This document shows positions 25,681 to 58,002 of a stretch of DNA of 64,000 nt, in pieces. Numbering within the stretch: position 1 is the first letter of the stretch; every line of letters starts with the position of its first letter. Source of the stretch: Trileptium ribeirensis (taxonomy: Eukaryota; Nematoda; Enoplea; Enoplida; Thoracostomopsidae). The notes under the pieces are model-generated. The model did not search any database and had not been told where the DNA came from. It saw only the letters and a list, made by a program, of their open reading frames with translations. The DNA is taken from the NCBI GenBank assembly GCA_030248225.1, contig JASANE010009882.1:1-64000 (forward strand), in the 5' to 3' direction. A program made the position numbers and the translations under genes.

Positions 25681-25930
25681 ACACAACACTGTAGGTTACG
25701 TAAAATGCCTCTCATCGGGAGCTACCACTTTGTTGTTATACATTTCTTGTTAGAGCACTTTTTTCGAGCTATGAGCCAAAGTCTAAAAAATGCCAATCAA
25801 AAAGATCAATTTCCAAAATTTTAACAGTGTAAATTTTTTGCTTATTGAGGATGAACGATGGATTTACAGGGTTATTTAACCAATTAAACACGTTGATTTC
25901 AGTGTTGCGAAGGGCACGAATATTTCAACG
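25680..25930 (+). repeat. Dispersed repeat family D, copy 3
   Basis: TTCGAGCTATGAGCCAAAGT (about 25765) and TTATTTAACCAATTAAACAC then GTTGATTTCAGTG (about 25872) reproduce the order seen at 3780-4010. Diverged and without defined ends. Confidence 0.5.
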
Positions 25931-26099
25931 CCTAAAAGAAACAATTGAAGCATATCAAAACCCATTAACACCAAGCTGCACTGAAATCAACTAGAATACA
26001 AAACAGTGCTCAGCTGTATTCCTAATTTCAAAACTCCCTCGGAAACAGACATTTCTAGGAGTTCAGGTGCTAATCCACGTCAAAATAAAAACACTGTAG

Positions 26100-26230
26100 C
26101 AGAGGTGTGCCCTTGCAAAAACTTTTGAGCCCATGGGTACCCACTCAAATTATAGGCTTGTCCACCGCTACTAGGCCCATATCCTCGGACTCAGAAAAAT
26201 TTTTTCAGGCCCACGGAGCCCCAGAATTGT
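26100..26230 (+). mobile_element. hAT-like element end (solo left end)
   Basis: CAGAGGTGTGC (26100-26110) followed by TGCAAAAACTTTTGAGCCCA is an inverted match to the right end of the hAT element at 60.03-60.72 kb, and the similarity runs for about 130 nt. I found no matching right end downstream, so this is a truncated copy or a single end. Confidence 0.6.
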
Positions 26231-28199
26231 AATTCTATATCATTGGTATTGGGAATTTGTGTTTATACATTACAAAACATTCTGGTGTAGTTAGCTTTAA
26301 ATTTTTGATTACATGGCTGTCGCTGTCACTGCGATGAGTAGGCGACCGTGAGCCTGATGCATCTTTGTAGCCCACCTCCATACCTCCTAATCAGCCACCC
26401 AAAACGAAAGCTTGTCGGCATTTTGGGCAGTTGATCGCACTGTCAAATTATTGTCAAACTGTCTTGTTTATTCACCAGCCTCAATGTACGTCTATATGTC
26501 TATAACCCTCGTAGTGACGGTATCCACTAACATCGCCTTTCAGGCTGCACTCACTGAATGAGCTACCAGTCTTTCAAACTGCACAGTACAGGGAAGCACA
26601 TAGGTAATGTAATTCGGCAGCAGAAACTAAAAAGAAAGCGAGAAATTTTTGAATATAATCCTGAGTTTGTGTAAAATAATTATCCTCAAAATTAGTAAAA
26701 GTTGGTGTTTTAGGCAACAGCCACGAAAATAGAACCATGACACATTTTAAACAGCGTAAAATAGAGGAAACCCCATAGTGCAGCGAAGCATCGTTTTGTT
26801 GGATAACGCCCACTAAATGGCATCAATACATCTTTCTAACTGTGCTCAGTAACATGAACAACATTATCTTTCAAATAAGAGGAACCACCAACTCATATCG
26901 ACAACTTTCAGGTAAAGAAAGCCACTGTGTCTTTTGGAATGAACTCCATCTCCTGAAAGCACACAGCGTTCTTTAATCTTGTGTGAATTTCAGTGATTTT
27001 TGTCTTTTGCGGTATGTTTATTCAAGAAATAATATGATTGTATACCAAAACAAATTCTACTTTGAAACCACACGAGCGTCATTTCATAGCAATGTATTGC
27101 TCCAGGCTTTCGGAATATGGGGCGAAGGGGTAAGACTTATAACGACGACCCCCTATGAATAATTATCAAAAGTTCCTAACTTGGGGTTAACGTTCTGTTC
27201 TCGCAGTCACTATTCGTCAGATTTGCCCAAAATTTTTGTTAATATTCTTCCGACTTGGTGAGATTTATCGTAAGCTAAATCGGTGATTATAAGGTATATC
27301 ATATAGGTATGAGGCAGAGAATAACCGAAACCCGAGGGTCGGACCCTCCCGAAACCACCCATAAAATTGTGTTGTCTACCCCATGATTTAAAAGACATTT
27401 GACATTTGTATTATGTATGTATATTATATTTGTTAATATATAATATTTGTAAATGTTGAAAGCCGGACATGCGATTAATATCGTAGCAGACTATATATTA
27501 GGTTTTCATTTGTGATGTATATAGCGCAGTTATGAAGCAAAATCCTGTACATTTGTACGCAAATTTTTCGTCGTTCAGCCTTCGCGCAACTACTCAGAAA
27601 TGGCTCAATGTAAGGGCACCTCTGAAATTATTGGATGTGGATTGCGTTTTACGCGTGGAAGAGCGTCTACGCTTCCGACAATCTACGGTCAAGTCTTGGA
27701 TCCTTACGCAATTCACTACGAACAACTGAACTTTCCACCAACTTACTTCTAAGTATAATCACATGTGGCAACAATGACTAAATTCAGAATTACACCTGCT
27801 ACACATACTCTATTATAATACCTACACACACTTCTATGAATTGATGCCATGGTGGTAGGGGCATGGGGCAAAAATGTGTGCAACTTGAAATCCGATTGCA
27901 CAAACACCGCTTGTGCACGGCAAGAAATATCTCGGTCAATATTGTCATGTCATTGGCGCCTTACAAGGGTAATACTGGATATACGCGTAGAGCAACACAG
28001 ACCATAAACCGTGGAACCTTTGAGACTATAGGTTTTAAAAATGCTATGCTATTAAACGGTGCCGGTTTAATTATATTTCAGGGTCTGTTATGAAGCATTT
28101 CATGAGATGGAAATTGCGACCTAGTTTAACTTACGACAGGTAATGCCCACATACACAAAATATATAAGTTATCAGTTGTTTTCTGTTTTTGTTTTCAGA
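26230..28199. other. GNB1: Unassigned DNA upstream of the Gbeta gene
   Basis: Includes the region where the Gbeta promoter should lie. I see no clear TATA box, initiator or CpG-rich block; a GGTAATG at about 28140 could be the donor of an untranslated exon. The open frames at 27532-27729 and 27863-28093 have no recognisable features. Confidence 0.3.
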
Positions 28200-28531
28200 T
28201 CAAGTACTAAGCACATTCAAACGTCTTCAACAACAACAACATTATCACATTCGATTCATATCGTGATCTGTAGTCGTTCGGTTTAGAAGCTTTGATTTTG
28301 GTCAAGAAACGCCGCAAATAAAAATTCCTCGATTACTACAATACAAATACGTACATTTTAGTGTTTGGGGTTTTTGTCACCTATTACGTTTTGTGTCTTA
28401 CGTTGCTTATCGACAACAAGATAATAATTTCCGAAACGGGAGGCGTTAGTTGTTAACGCCAGCATCGCCGCCGCCGCCGCCAATCTAATATTAATTAATT
28501 GAGTAATAAAAAAATTTTGTCAAACAACAAA
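28200..28531 (+). other. GNB1: Probable 5' UTR of the Gbeta gene, with upstream 3' splice site
   Basis: A strong pyrimidine tract and TTTTGTTTTCAG end at 28199, 332 nt before the start codon. This could be a cis acceptor: a GGTAATG donor lies at about 28140, which would give a 60-nt intron. If the animal trans-splices, it could also be a spliced-leader acceptor. A short GCC run lies at 28466-28482. I cannot see a convincing promoter or first exon, so the 5' end of the transcript is open. Confidence 0.5.
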
Positions 28532-48099
<19,568 letters not shown>

Positions 48100-48309
48100 C
48101 GCCTCTGTTGCAATTCAAGCCACATCGCAAACAAGCCGTACGCCTCGTCCCAAATATTACTGGTCATTGACGTCGTCTATACACTGCTTCTCGGTCCATA
48201 TACAACCAACCAGAAATCATCACCACGTATCTCCCCAGATTAATTATTATTATAATATTGTAAAAAAGCAGTACCTGTTAAAGTAGCGGCACTTATAGCA
48301 ATGTTTTTA

Positions 48310-48334
48310 AATAAAAATAAATTATTTTAATAAA
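48310..48334 (+). terminator. GNB1: Poly(A) signals of the Gbeta gene
   Basis: Three AATAAA hexamers occur at 48310, 48316 and 48329, about 211-235 nt after the stop. They are followed by CTTCAAAAAAG and a GT-rich stretch (TTGTTGTTTTTA, about 48359-48371), the usual downstream element. Cleavage is expected near 48345-48355. The 3' UTR is then about 250 nt. Confidence 0.75.
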
Positions 48335-48349
48335 GCCGTTCACCTTCAA

Positions 48350-49125
48350 AAAAGCATATTGTTGTTTTTATTTGCTAAATATCGTCGCCACCATCAGACG
48401 TTTTCTTAATAATAATATATAATAGTTGTGGTTTTGCTAACATCCGCGCTAAACCAATGCTAGCAGAATCACCACCACCGATCAGCCTCGATAATTATTA
48501 TTATTGTATCAGTTCTTCTATTGTGTTAACCTAACATCATTATTAATCATTTTTTTCAGCTAATAGTAATACAAGATCATTCTTGCTATATAATTAGCAT
48601 AATAACAACTACATATTTATTATCGATATTAATATTATTGCTATTACTATCATAATATTTTTGAATGGTTTTAAATTATTTTCAGTAATTTATACCTACT
48701 TGATGGCGCAACCTTTATTCGTGTATCTGATAATAATATCTGCTAAAGAATCATAACACCGTGAGTGAATGATAGTTTGCTGTGAACATTATGGGACTTT
48801 TGAGCCCATACATCATATTTAGCCTAAAGGTATGTCGTGATTCGCATCGCGAGGTTGTGGAATAAATGATGAGCATTATTTTGTTTTCATGACGAAACAC
48901 AGGGGTGACAAAACGCTCCTCATGAATTGAAGGGCGACTCTTGTCTCTCTGCATTTCAAGGGGGGGCACTACATATGTCCTTTGTATTTCGTGGTTACCT
49001 TTAGGTTGACAGTGTATAAAGATGAACAGTGTCATACTCTTCGGTAAAGAATGATACATACACTTTTGATAATATTAATAATAATTATTGATCAGTCGTG
49101 TTCGTAGCAATGTTTCATTACTACA
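48350..49125. other. Downstream flank of the Gbeta gene
   Basis: AT-rich with ATT/ATA-rich runs (48490-48660). No gene or repeat partner recognised. Confidence 0.3.
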
Positions 49126-49127
49126 TA

Positions 49128-49336
49128 CAGTGCTCGCCAGAAATGAATGCTGTTTGCTCAATGTTCGTTGGATAAACTCGAAATTTGGTTATCATTTTGT
49201 TCGAGATATGTCCGGAATTTTGGCGCGGTTTTTTAATTTGTTCGAAGTATTTTCAAAAAGTGTTCGACTATAAATATATAAATTTTGTTCGATGCTCGGT
49301 CGTTCGAAAGCCGACACTCATTTCTGGCAGCTACTG
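49128..49336. mobile_element. Tc1/mariner-like MITE T3
   Basis: Left CAGTGCTCGCCAGAAATGA and right (reversed) CAGTAGCTGCCAGAAATGA are 19-nt inverted repeats with few mismatches, flanked by TA (49126-49127 and 49337-49338). 209 bp, non-coding. The CAGT start and TA duplication are typical of Tc1/mariner. Confidence 0.88.
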
Positions 49337-49339
49337 TAA

Positions 49340-50036
49340 TTACTGTTTTAGGCATTTCTTTTGCTTCAATATTTGTTGTCTATATTGCTGCGCTTATAAT
49401 TAACCATTGCATGCATAATGATAAATCTTATGTTGATAATTTCCTGGGGATTTATTTCAAGAGCTGAAGTTTCGTAAGGTCTTCACTAATGGTTTTCAAC
49501 ATTGTTTTGTCCAATTTTTTCGAGCCAGCTTTTCAAACATAATATTTAGGACTAGCGGAAGCTTTTTATAGTGACTACTAACAAATTAAAACTTCAAACA
49601 GCTTTGATGTTATCATTATTCGTTATTAGGATTACAACAAGTTTGTGTTTGTAATTTTCTTATCAACAAGTCGAGCCAAGAATTATTTTACGTACAGTTT
49701 AGGTATACAAGCAAGGACTGCCTTCCTGTCAACAACTATTGTTAGCTTTTGCTTGTCTTAACCTCGTTTAGGTCACGATTTAGTGCATAATTATGGTAAA
49801 ATAGTTGGTGGAGAATTACGACATACTTTGATATGGTTAGATCGATTCCACAAGTATAGAAATATATTAATTTGGGATCATATATTATTTTAGTTTTTAG
49901 TGTGGGGAAACTAGCCAGATTTTTGGGGTTCCTGATCTTCTGAGATATATACATATTTTATTTGATTTTGCTTGCGTAGATCTCGGCTTGGCCAACATTT
50001 TAGTGCATTATAGCAACGTGAGAGAATTTACAATTT
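49340..50036. other. Unassigned DNA
   Basis: AT-rich spacer; no gene or repeat recognised. Confidence 0.25.
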
Positions 50037-50038
50037 AT

Positions 50039-50492
50039 TGAGCGGAGCGAGGCGAAGCCGAGCGAAGCGTTTTTATTTTCTGTCTGTGACCAAAAAAGTC
50101 GATGTCCGTCCGTTCGTTACTCGTTCGTTCGTTCGGTCCGACGGATCTCAAGAGCCACTGAACCGATTTTAAAAATTTTTTTTGTTTGAAAGCCTATCAT
50201 GTCAGAGTGTGCACCTGATATTTGGGATTAAAAAATCTTGAATGGTTAATTAGTAATTAGCTAATTAGTTAAGCTTATGCAGCTAAAATAGAGGATTTTG
50301 CAATATTTGTGTTATTTATTGAAATAGAATTGTTTCGATCAAACCATTATAGGTTTTTTGGGTCGAAGAATCCAAATATAATATTTTTACCAATGATAAA
50401 GCCCTATGCAATTTTAGTTAACATAACATTGAGTACATTCGTAATGCCACAGCCCAAGGTTCGCTCACAAATGTAGTTCCACTACCGACTAG
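50039..50492 (+). mobile_element. Helitron-like element H1, copy a (454 bp)
   Basis: Starts TGAGCGGAGCGAGGCGAAGC (50039) after T. Contains GTCCGTTCG repeats, CTCAAGAGCCACTGAACCGA, a TTTTTTTGTTTGAAAGC box, TCAGAGTGTGCACCTGATAT and TTAATTAGTAATTAGCTAAT. It ends with hairpin GTAGTTCCACTAC, CGACTAG, then T. The subterminal inverse of the start, GCTCCGCTCA, is clear in copy c and one-off in the others. No coding capacity. Confidence 0.75.
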
Positions 50493-50620
50493 TGTAATTA
50501 GTCCGATCGCAAAGAAGTGTAAATCTTCGATAATATTCATGTTTTCGATTGTTCAGTAAACGAGATTTTGGTAGTATGTACGAGCTTTTCGTGCCGGATA
50601 GATGAATACGTAAAATATTT

Positions 50621-51066
50621 TGAGCGGAGCGAGGCGAAGCCGAGCGAAGCGTTTTTAATTTCTGACTGTGACCAAAAAGTCGATATCCTTTCGTTCGTTC
50701 GGTCCGAGGGATCTCAAGAACCACTGAACCGATTTTAAAAAACTTTTTTTGTTTGAAAGCCTATCATGTCAGAGTGTGCACCTGATATTTGGGTTTAAAA
50801 AAATTTGAGTGGTTAATTAGTAATTAGCTAATTAGTTAAGCTTATGCAGCTAAAATAGAGAATTTTGCAATATTTGTGTTATTTATTGAAATAGACTCGT
50901 TTCGATCAAACCATTATAGGTTTTTTGGGTCGAAGAATTCAAATATAATATTTTTACCAATGATAAAGCCCTATGCAATGTAGTTATTTGAAGAACATAA
51001 AATTGTGTACATTCGTAATGCCACAGCCCAAGCTCCGCTAACAAATGTAGTTCCACTACCGACTAG
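50621..51066 (+). mobile_element. Helitron-like element H1, copy b (446 bp)
   Basis: Same start (TGAGCGGAGC, preceded by T) and end (hairpin GTAGTTCCACTAC, then CGACTAG, then T) as copy a, and highly similar throughout. A 128-bp unrelated spacer separates it from copy a. Confidence 0.78.
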
Positions 51067-51492
51067 TTATTTTCTGTCTGGGATTAAAAAGGTCGATATC
51101 CGTCCGTTCGTTAGTTCGTTCGTTCGGTCCGACGGATCTCAACAACCACTGAACCGATTTTAAAAAACTTTTTTTGTTTGAAAGCCTATCATGTCAGAGT
51201 GTGCACCTGATATTTGGGATTAAAAAATTTTGAGTGGTTAATTAGTAATTAGCTAATTAGTTAAGCTTATGCAGCTAAAATAGAGAATTTTGCAATATTT
51301 GTGCTATTTATTGAAGTAGAATCGTTGCGATCAAACCCTTATAGGTTTTTTTGGGTCGAAGAATTCAAATATAATATTTTTACCAATGATAATGCCCTAT
51401 GCAATGTAGTTATTTGAAGAACATAAAATTGAGTACATTCGTAATGCCACAGCCCAAGCTCCGCTCACAAATGTAGTTGCACTACCGACTAG
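51067..51492 (+). mobile_element. Helitron-like element H1, copy c, abutting copy b
   Basis: Begins at TTATTTTCTGTCTGGGATTA directly after the CTAG of copy b, so about 25-30 nt of the normal 5' end is missing. Carries a perfect subterminal GCTCCGCTCA, then CAAAT, hairpin GTAGTTGCACTAC, CGACTAG and T. Head-to-tail junctions of this kind are known for rolling-circle elements. Confidence 0.78.
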
Positions 51493-51684
51493 TATCATTG
51501 TGTTACCATATCAAGAGTGCTTAAGGAAATTTGTAGTGTCACTCCTGCATCAGTGTTAACGTTTGTTTTATGTTTTTTTGGTTGGTGGGCGGTGTTTGCA
51601 GTTTTTAAGTGAGGTCTGCATAACTGGTCACAGTTAACTGATCGACATCTCCTCGAAACTATGGCTACAACCTGTCAGCATCTA
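51493..51684. other. Spacer
   Basis: Unrecognised DNA between the H1 cluster and the minisatellite. Confidence 0.25.
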
Positions 51685-52630
51685 CAAAAAGAAGGGGTCG
51701 AGCTATCCGCATCCTAAAAAGGAAGGGATCGAACCATCCCCATCTACAAAAAGGGAATGAGCTATCCGCATTTTCAAAATCAAAAGGAAGGGATGGAGCT
51801 GTCATTATCCACAAAAAGGGGATCGAACTATCCCCATTCACAAAATCAAGGGGTCGAGCGCTCCGCATCCTCAAAAGGAAGGGATCGAGCTATCACCATC
51901 CACAAAAGGAAGGGAACGAGCTATCCGCATCCGCAAAAGAAAGGGATCGAGCTATCCGCATCCATAAAAGGAAGGGATCGAGCTATCACCATCCACAAAA
52001 CGAAGGGAAAGAGCTATCCGCATCCGCAAAAGCAAGGGTTCGAGCTATCCGCATCCATAAAAGGAAGGGATCTAGCTATCACCATCCGCAAAAGGAAGGG
52101 AACGAGCTATCCGCATCCGCAAAAGGAAGGAGTCGAGCTATCCGCATTTAGAAAAGGAAATTATCGAGCTATCCGCATCCATAAAAGGAAGGGATCGAGC
52201 TATCCGCATCCATAAAAGGAAAGGATTGAGCTATAACCATCCACAAAACGAAGGGAACGAGCTATCCGCATCCTCAAAATCAAAAGGAAGGGATGGAGCT
52301 GTCATTATCCACAAAAAGGAGATCGAACTATCCCCATTCACAAAATCAAGGGGTCGAGCGCTCCGCATCCTCAAAAGGAAGAGATCGAGCTATCACCATC
52401 CACAAAAGGAACGGAATGAGCTATCCGCATCCTCAAAAGGAAGGGATCGAGCTATCCGCATCCATAAAAGGAAGGGATCGAGCTATCACCATCCACAAAA
52501 GGAAGGGAACGAGCTATCCGTATCCTCAAAAGAAGGGATCGAGCTATCCTCATCCATAAAAGGAAGGGATCGACCTATCACCATCCACAAAAGGAAGGTA
52601 ACGACCTATCCGCATCCATAAAAGCAAGAG
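51685..52630 (+). repeat. 31-bp minisatellite, about 30 units
   Basis: The consensus unit is close to AAAAGGAAGGGATCGAGCTA followed by TCCGCATCCAT, with CACCATCCAC as the main variant. Unit length is mostly 31 bp. Because 31 is not a multiple of three and the unit lacks stops on the + strand, all three frames stay open for long stretches and repeat every 31 residues. A distinctive block (GGATGGAGCTGTCATTATCC ... CAAGGGGTCGAGCGCTCCGC) at about 51790 recurs exactly 500 nt later. Confidence 0.93.
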
Positions 52631-52639
52631 ATTTTGGGG

Positions 52640-53780
52640 TCCTTACGTTCGAAATGAAGGATTAAGACCGAAAACAGAGTTAATGCAAGAGTGTTGGGAT
52701 GCGTCACACTTTTCTCATATGAACTACTCTAATGTTAGTAATGTGTTGGGATATAAACAAAAATGCTTATTGTTTTGTTTGTTCTTGCCGTTTATCGCAA
52801 GTTATACTACAGATAGAGATATAGCAGTAATAGCATAATCTATAATAATACGTACAGTACGTCATGTAGTGTCGATATAAATTTATTGTTCCATGATATG
52901 ATTATACAGTTGATGATAGGCTTTGATATATATTTGTGTTCTAGTTATAAATTTTCATTGCTTACAAATGCTGGTGTAGCTACACAGTATAATTTCTTAC
53001 GTATGTGTTCTGTATAAAGCTCACATTATAAGATAGGTCGCGCGAACACTGGGGCCTAGTAATTCAAATACAGTTACGGCCAGCAGTAGAAAGAAACAAA
53101 GTTTTCGGAAATGGTTCGCGAAAATTCGACAGCTGATCAATTACAAATCACTTCCATGTGGCGCCGGGGCCCCAATTATTGGATCCGTGCATAACGTTTT
53201 GTGTTTGTTGCTAAATTTGGTCTGCGGGATAGTTCCTTGGCACATCATATTTGGCAGTACAGCCAGGAAGCTGTTTGGTTTTGCCTATCTACGAAATAAT
53301 TTTGTGAAGTCAACGGTAGCGATGATACAAGTAAAACTAAAATGTGGTAATGTATTTTGAAGTCATCGATAGCGACGATACAAGTAAATCTAAAATGTGT
53401 CAATGTATTTTAAAGTTACCGATAGTGATGATACAAGAAAATCTAAAACGTGGTAATGGATAAAATAATTTTAGATATATATAAAACATCGTTGTCGTTC
53501 GATGGTCCATTAAGATATATATACGACAGAAAAGGGTATATCCTACTTGGAGTTCAAATAATCGAAATATTATTAGCTTGATGGCAAAAACGAAACACCC
53601 TATCCCATTCATTATTAAGCTTGCCTGGGTGACTTCCGATACTAAATTCTGACTACCAACTATATTGTACGTAAAACAGAGTGGTTTTATAGCATTTATT
53701 GGCTAAAAAAATTTTTCACTTCACGTCGTTCAATAACAAAAAGCAAGTGTAAAAGTGTATCATACGACATTCAAATTGCT
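52640..53780. other. Unassigned DNA with short direct repeats
   Basis: The phrase GATACAAGTAAA-CTAAAAT with GTCATCGATAGCGA occurs three times at about 53310-53455 (spacing about 60 nt). No gene recognised. Confidence 0.4.
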
Positions 53781-53784
53781 AGTA

Positions 53785-54636
53785 CTAGCGAAGCTCGCTT
53801 GCGAGCCAGAATTCGAGTGGTGAGAACAATCCCCCGAAGTCTGTTGAAAGCAACACACAAACAAAGCCTACACACAGTACGCAGGTTCAGTATTATATAA
53901 ACCGTGAGTGATGAGTCATAGTTACGCCCGCCTCTTTTGATAGCCAAGGTATGCAGTAGACAAAACAGCATACAACGAGTACAAAAACAATGAACTAACA
54001 ATTTAATAATTCAATAAAACCCTAAATTGACCGTGAAAAGAACGTTGAAGAATTCAAACCGACACTTGAGAAAAATCTCATTTTTCATACCAAGTATGAA
54101 GCAGAAGTATGAAAAATATTTGCCACACAATATTTTTGACACTCGTAATCAGCTTGTTGGCCCAGAAAACCCCATGTCCGACACTAAAATCAACAATAAG
54201 CACACATTTAGGTGTATTTCCCACGACTTTTCACCAAATATGAAATTTGGCACCAACTATAAGCTTATAGACTCCAGACTGGGAAGTAGTTGAAAAACTT
54301 GTTATATATCATTGGAAAGCCCTGGTAAAGCTACATGGAATAGGCGTATTCTTTTGCGGATATCTCGTGTATTTATTAAGAAAAGTCGCAAAAACTGGAG
54401 GGGTGCCCGAAATAATGGGCCAAAATGACGTCATTTTGCCCCATAACTTTTCCCACGGCAAAAATTCAAAAATCGGGCTATGTCACTACACCTAAATCAA
54501 CATTGCGGTTCGAATGAGCTATCTTGCATCAAAATCTGCTCAACCGTTATCAAGATCCATGTGCGACAGACACACACAGACAGGACCCCCTCAACCCCCC
54601 TCCAAAGCCAAAATTTCTCGTTCCACTCGAATTCAA
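53785..54636 (-). mobile_element. Helitron-like element H2, copy B (852 bp, inverted)
   Basis: On the minus strand it begins TTGAATTCGAGTGGAACGAG and ends CCACTCGAATTCTGG, hairpin CTCGCAAGCGAG, CTTCGCTAG, then T. Full-length partner of 46482-47370 in opposite orientation. Non-coding. Confidence 0.7.
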
Positions 54637-56046
54637 TTACGTATATAACGTATCTTTCGTCGAAAGCCATTTTGGATGGTTAAATCGAAATAAGTTAATC
54701 CATAAATTTGTAGAATCCTATAGTCAGATGTAAGTGGTAGTTAGTTTCTTTCTGATAATATCTCTTTAGATAAAGCGATAATTGGCAACGCGCCAAATGA
54801 TATGAACTAGTTACACACATAGTGGTAAATGTATTCAGCCTCCGCTTATTTTGCTATTTTAATGGTCATGAGCTTGCTCAACCCCCCATTTAAAAAAACT
54901 AAAACACTAATACTTCCTCGACTTAATCTTCAACCCTTATATTTTCGTCAAATGACCTTGTTTGACCAATAATCACAACTTTTATCAAAAATTATTTAAG
55001 GTTATTTAGTGATTAAAATTTAGGTCCATTGAGTTTAAAATAAATGAGCTTAAGATTTAAGTGCCTTTCATTCGCGAGCAAGCTCATATTTAATTTTAGT
55101 ATAAAATTTTATGCGGAGTAACGAAATTTCTTTTCAAAAATTAAGTCGCTAGATGATTCTGTGTCTCCAACAAAAATAACAACTACACTTACCGTATTCG
55201 ATATAATAACGTATTTGGCAAGACCGCTCGCTGGTGGGGAAATTATTTTTACTGTTTTAATGCTTGCTGGTGTGTTAAGCGTTCGGGAAGTTGTCAGTGA
55301 CAGGTGAACGTAATGTCTTGTTTTATTGTTGTGTAAGCTACGATTATTACTAATTATTGACTAATATAATATATTTTATATTATTATTGCGTGCGCTTTA
55401 TTCAATTTAACTCAGTGTGCATGATATTTTACTCTGAAGAGTGATAGTATTCATCTTATGATTAAAAGTAGCTATATATTTATGTAGTGGTGTGTTTCAT
55501 GCTCCCCCACCTTTTCCGGATTTCATAGAGAGACATCACGAAACGCACCGATGCATAACTTCTGGTTGAATGATATGCATAAATTGGAAGAGTGTCATAC
55601 TCTTTGGCAAAATATTATTGTCTCTTGGTATAACTAACATATACATACCTATTTTGTTTGTTTGTTGTTTTCTGTTTGACGTAAACACAATTTGCTGTGT
55701 ACTTTTTTGCTGTTTGTAATTTCCGCGCAGATTATATAATATGCCATGGTCGGTGGTGTATATATATTAGGATTTTTAGATGCGATAAGGTATGTATACT
55801 GATTCTATATATACTAATAGCGATTTTCAGACGGGCGCCTATTGAGTACAGCACAGCTGCACGCTCCATATACGTACTGTTAAGAAAATATTAAAAAGTG
55901 TTAGCTATATATTTTCGTAGTACAATAGTTGTGAGGCTAAGATCTGTTTTCATTCTTAGGCAACATAATATTCATGAATAAATTATAGTGCCTAATAATT
56001 CTGTAATTTTCAGCATCGGTCTGTACAGAAGCTATATAGCTACATA

Positions 56047-56183
56047 CACTGGCGGATACAAAAACTTTTCACTTGGCAGTTCGAACCTCCACCCATTATA
56101 TTTTTTCAATTTTTCAATGGTCCAAGTTAGGTGTGGCAGTGGGGGGGTGGCTGCGGCTGCAGCCCCCTTTGGACCTGCTAGTG
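56047..56183. mobile_element. Possible short TIR element
   Basis: CACTGGCGGATACAAAAA (56047) and, reversed, CACTAGCAGGTCCAAAGG (56183) match at 13 of 18 positions. Contains a GTGGGGGGGTGGCTGCGGCT stretch and CAGCCCCCTTTGGACC, of a kind often seen next to hAT ends. No clear target duplication. Confidence 0.35.
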
Positions 56184-58002
56184 TGTCTGTAGCGTGATCG
56201 TGATGGTTATAAACTGTAACTGTTTTTACTCTGAAAATATTTACTCGATAACTTTCAATATTTTACTGTCGATGTGTTCGCATAGAAATAATTTAATTAC
56301 TGGGGTATGGCTTAAACAAACAAGATGATTTTATATGAAATTTTGGTCTTCGGTCGTGTTATTACGTAGATATGAGGATAAATCGGGTACTGTTTTTACC
56401 ATGATGCTGCGTTCAAGAAAGATAATAGCAAGCGATTCAATTGACACCACATAAAACATAGACGTTCTTTAAAGATTTAGCTTCGTTTATCTGTGAGGAA
56501 CATGTACATTGTGGTTATCCCAACAGCGAAATCGAGAATCAGCAAAGCCGGTTTCTTGCATGTCATATCATCGTGCGGGATATGTCAGCCAAGGTTACAT
56601 GGATCGTAGTGACGAACGTTAGTATATTGTTAATACGTATTGATTTGTTAGTAGTTTGGCTTATTACCTTTGGTATGGAACTCGGGATGTCGTGCTCTCG
56701 ATAACTGTGCTTTGACGAATAATTTGAAACGTTACGGCTGAACCGTAATTGTCATGTAGATGATGCCCTGTTTGGTGTAGCCAGATATTTGTTAAGCTGA
56801 AGAAATTTGTACAAGGCGTGGATACAATGATATATTGAAGTTATGCAATCATTAATATATATTCGGAACTTGTTTTAGTAAAAATTTACTGAAATTTAAG
56901 TTCTTTTAGAGATGAATAATTAAATAGTGCCGAATTTTTTGCAGATCTGAAGGTACCGATGAATATTGGCACTAATGGATTATTGGTGCTTAACTTGTAG
57001 TATGATACACTTATCTTGCGTGGTCCCGGTTGCATTGTATGAAATCAAGAACCTGGTCGGTTGACGTTCTTGATATCGGAGCTAGCGGAATTTTTGTCGT
57101 ATATTGGCTAATGGTTAACTCGGAATATTATATATGTTAGCGGTTTGATATTGGTGCTGTTATTTTTTGAAGGCAGCACTGTAGTTCGGAACATGAGGAA
57201 AACGTCCGCAGAGGTTAGATTCGAATTCCACGACCGTAGGCATAATGCGCTGATTGTCGTAGCGAGTGGACTACTCAGCACATAGTTTCCCAAAAACTAA
57301 AATATTAACAATGTCGATATATCACCACTTTGAGACATAACACGACGATCGAGATATGTCTTGGCAACATACGCTGTCACGCAGTTTTGAAGCTAATAGT
57401 TGCACAGTTGTTAAAATCAATTATTTAGGCTTATTTTGAGAGCATACGATTTAGTAAGCGAGACTTTTGGATAAAGAATATTTTTAGGAGTCAAGTAACG
57501 CCAAATAACATACGATATATAGCGGGCGGCATCAGTGACGATTTGCGCTAACCAGGCTAGCCAGCCAGCTAACGGCTCATATATATATAGGGTCTTCCCC
57601 GATGTCCTGCTAAACGAATTACATATATCGCCTATTGTATTCTGTTTGCTTTTGTGTTATTAATCCAGGTGTGTTCCAAGATGAATTATTAATAATTTTT
57701 TTGGCTTTTTAAGCGAGAAATTTTGACGTTTGATTGATTGTCTACATGTATATATATTTATATATAATTGCTGTGTAATATATTTATTCGATTGGTATTA
57801 TTGCAAGACCCAAAGGATACCCCACAACGTTGTGCTTGTCGCTTACCGCAGACAGAAGAACATTTTGTGTCTTTATGAATTGCGGTGGTGAGCGGCTTGA
57901 TCAGAATATTGATTTGGATCATCAGAAGATGAGTCTACGCTAGGTATATACGTAGCCGTGATTATCAGCGTAAATGAACTACATGCTATGCCAGTCTCCG
58001 TT

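Noticed and set aside
26230..28199. Promoter of the Gbeta gene
   Set aside because: No TATA box, initiator or other element could be supported; the transcription start cannot be placed from sequence alone.
51757..52621. Long + strand open frames encoding 31-residue peptide repeats
   Set aside because: They follow from a stop-free 31-bp minisatellite and occur in all three frames; no codon preference for one frame.
56060..56100. tRNA-like GTTCGAACC box
   Set aside because: No matching A box or cloverleaf around it.
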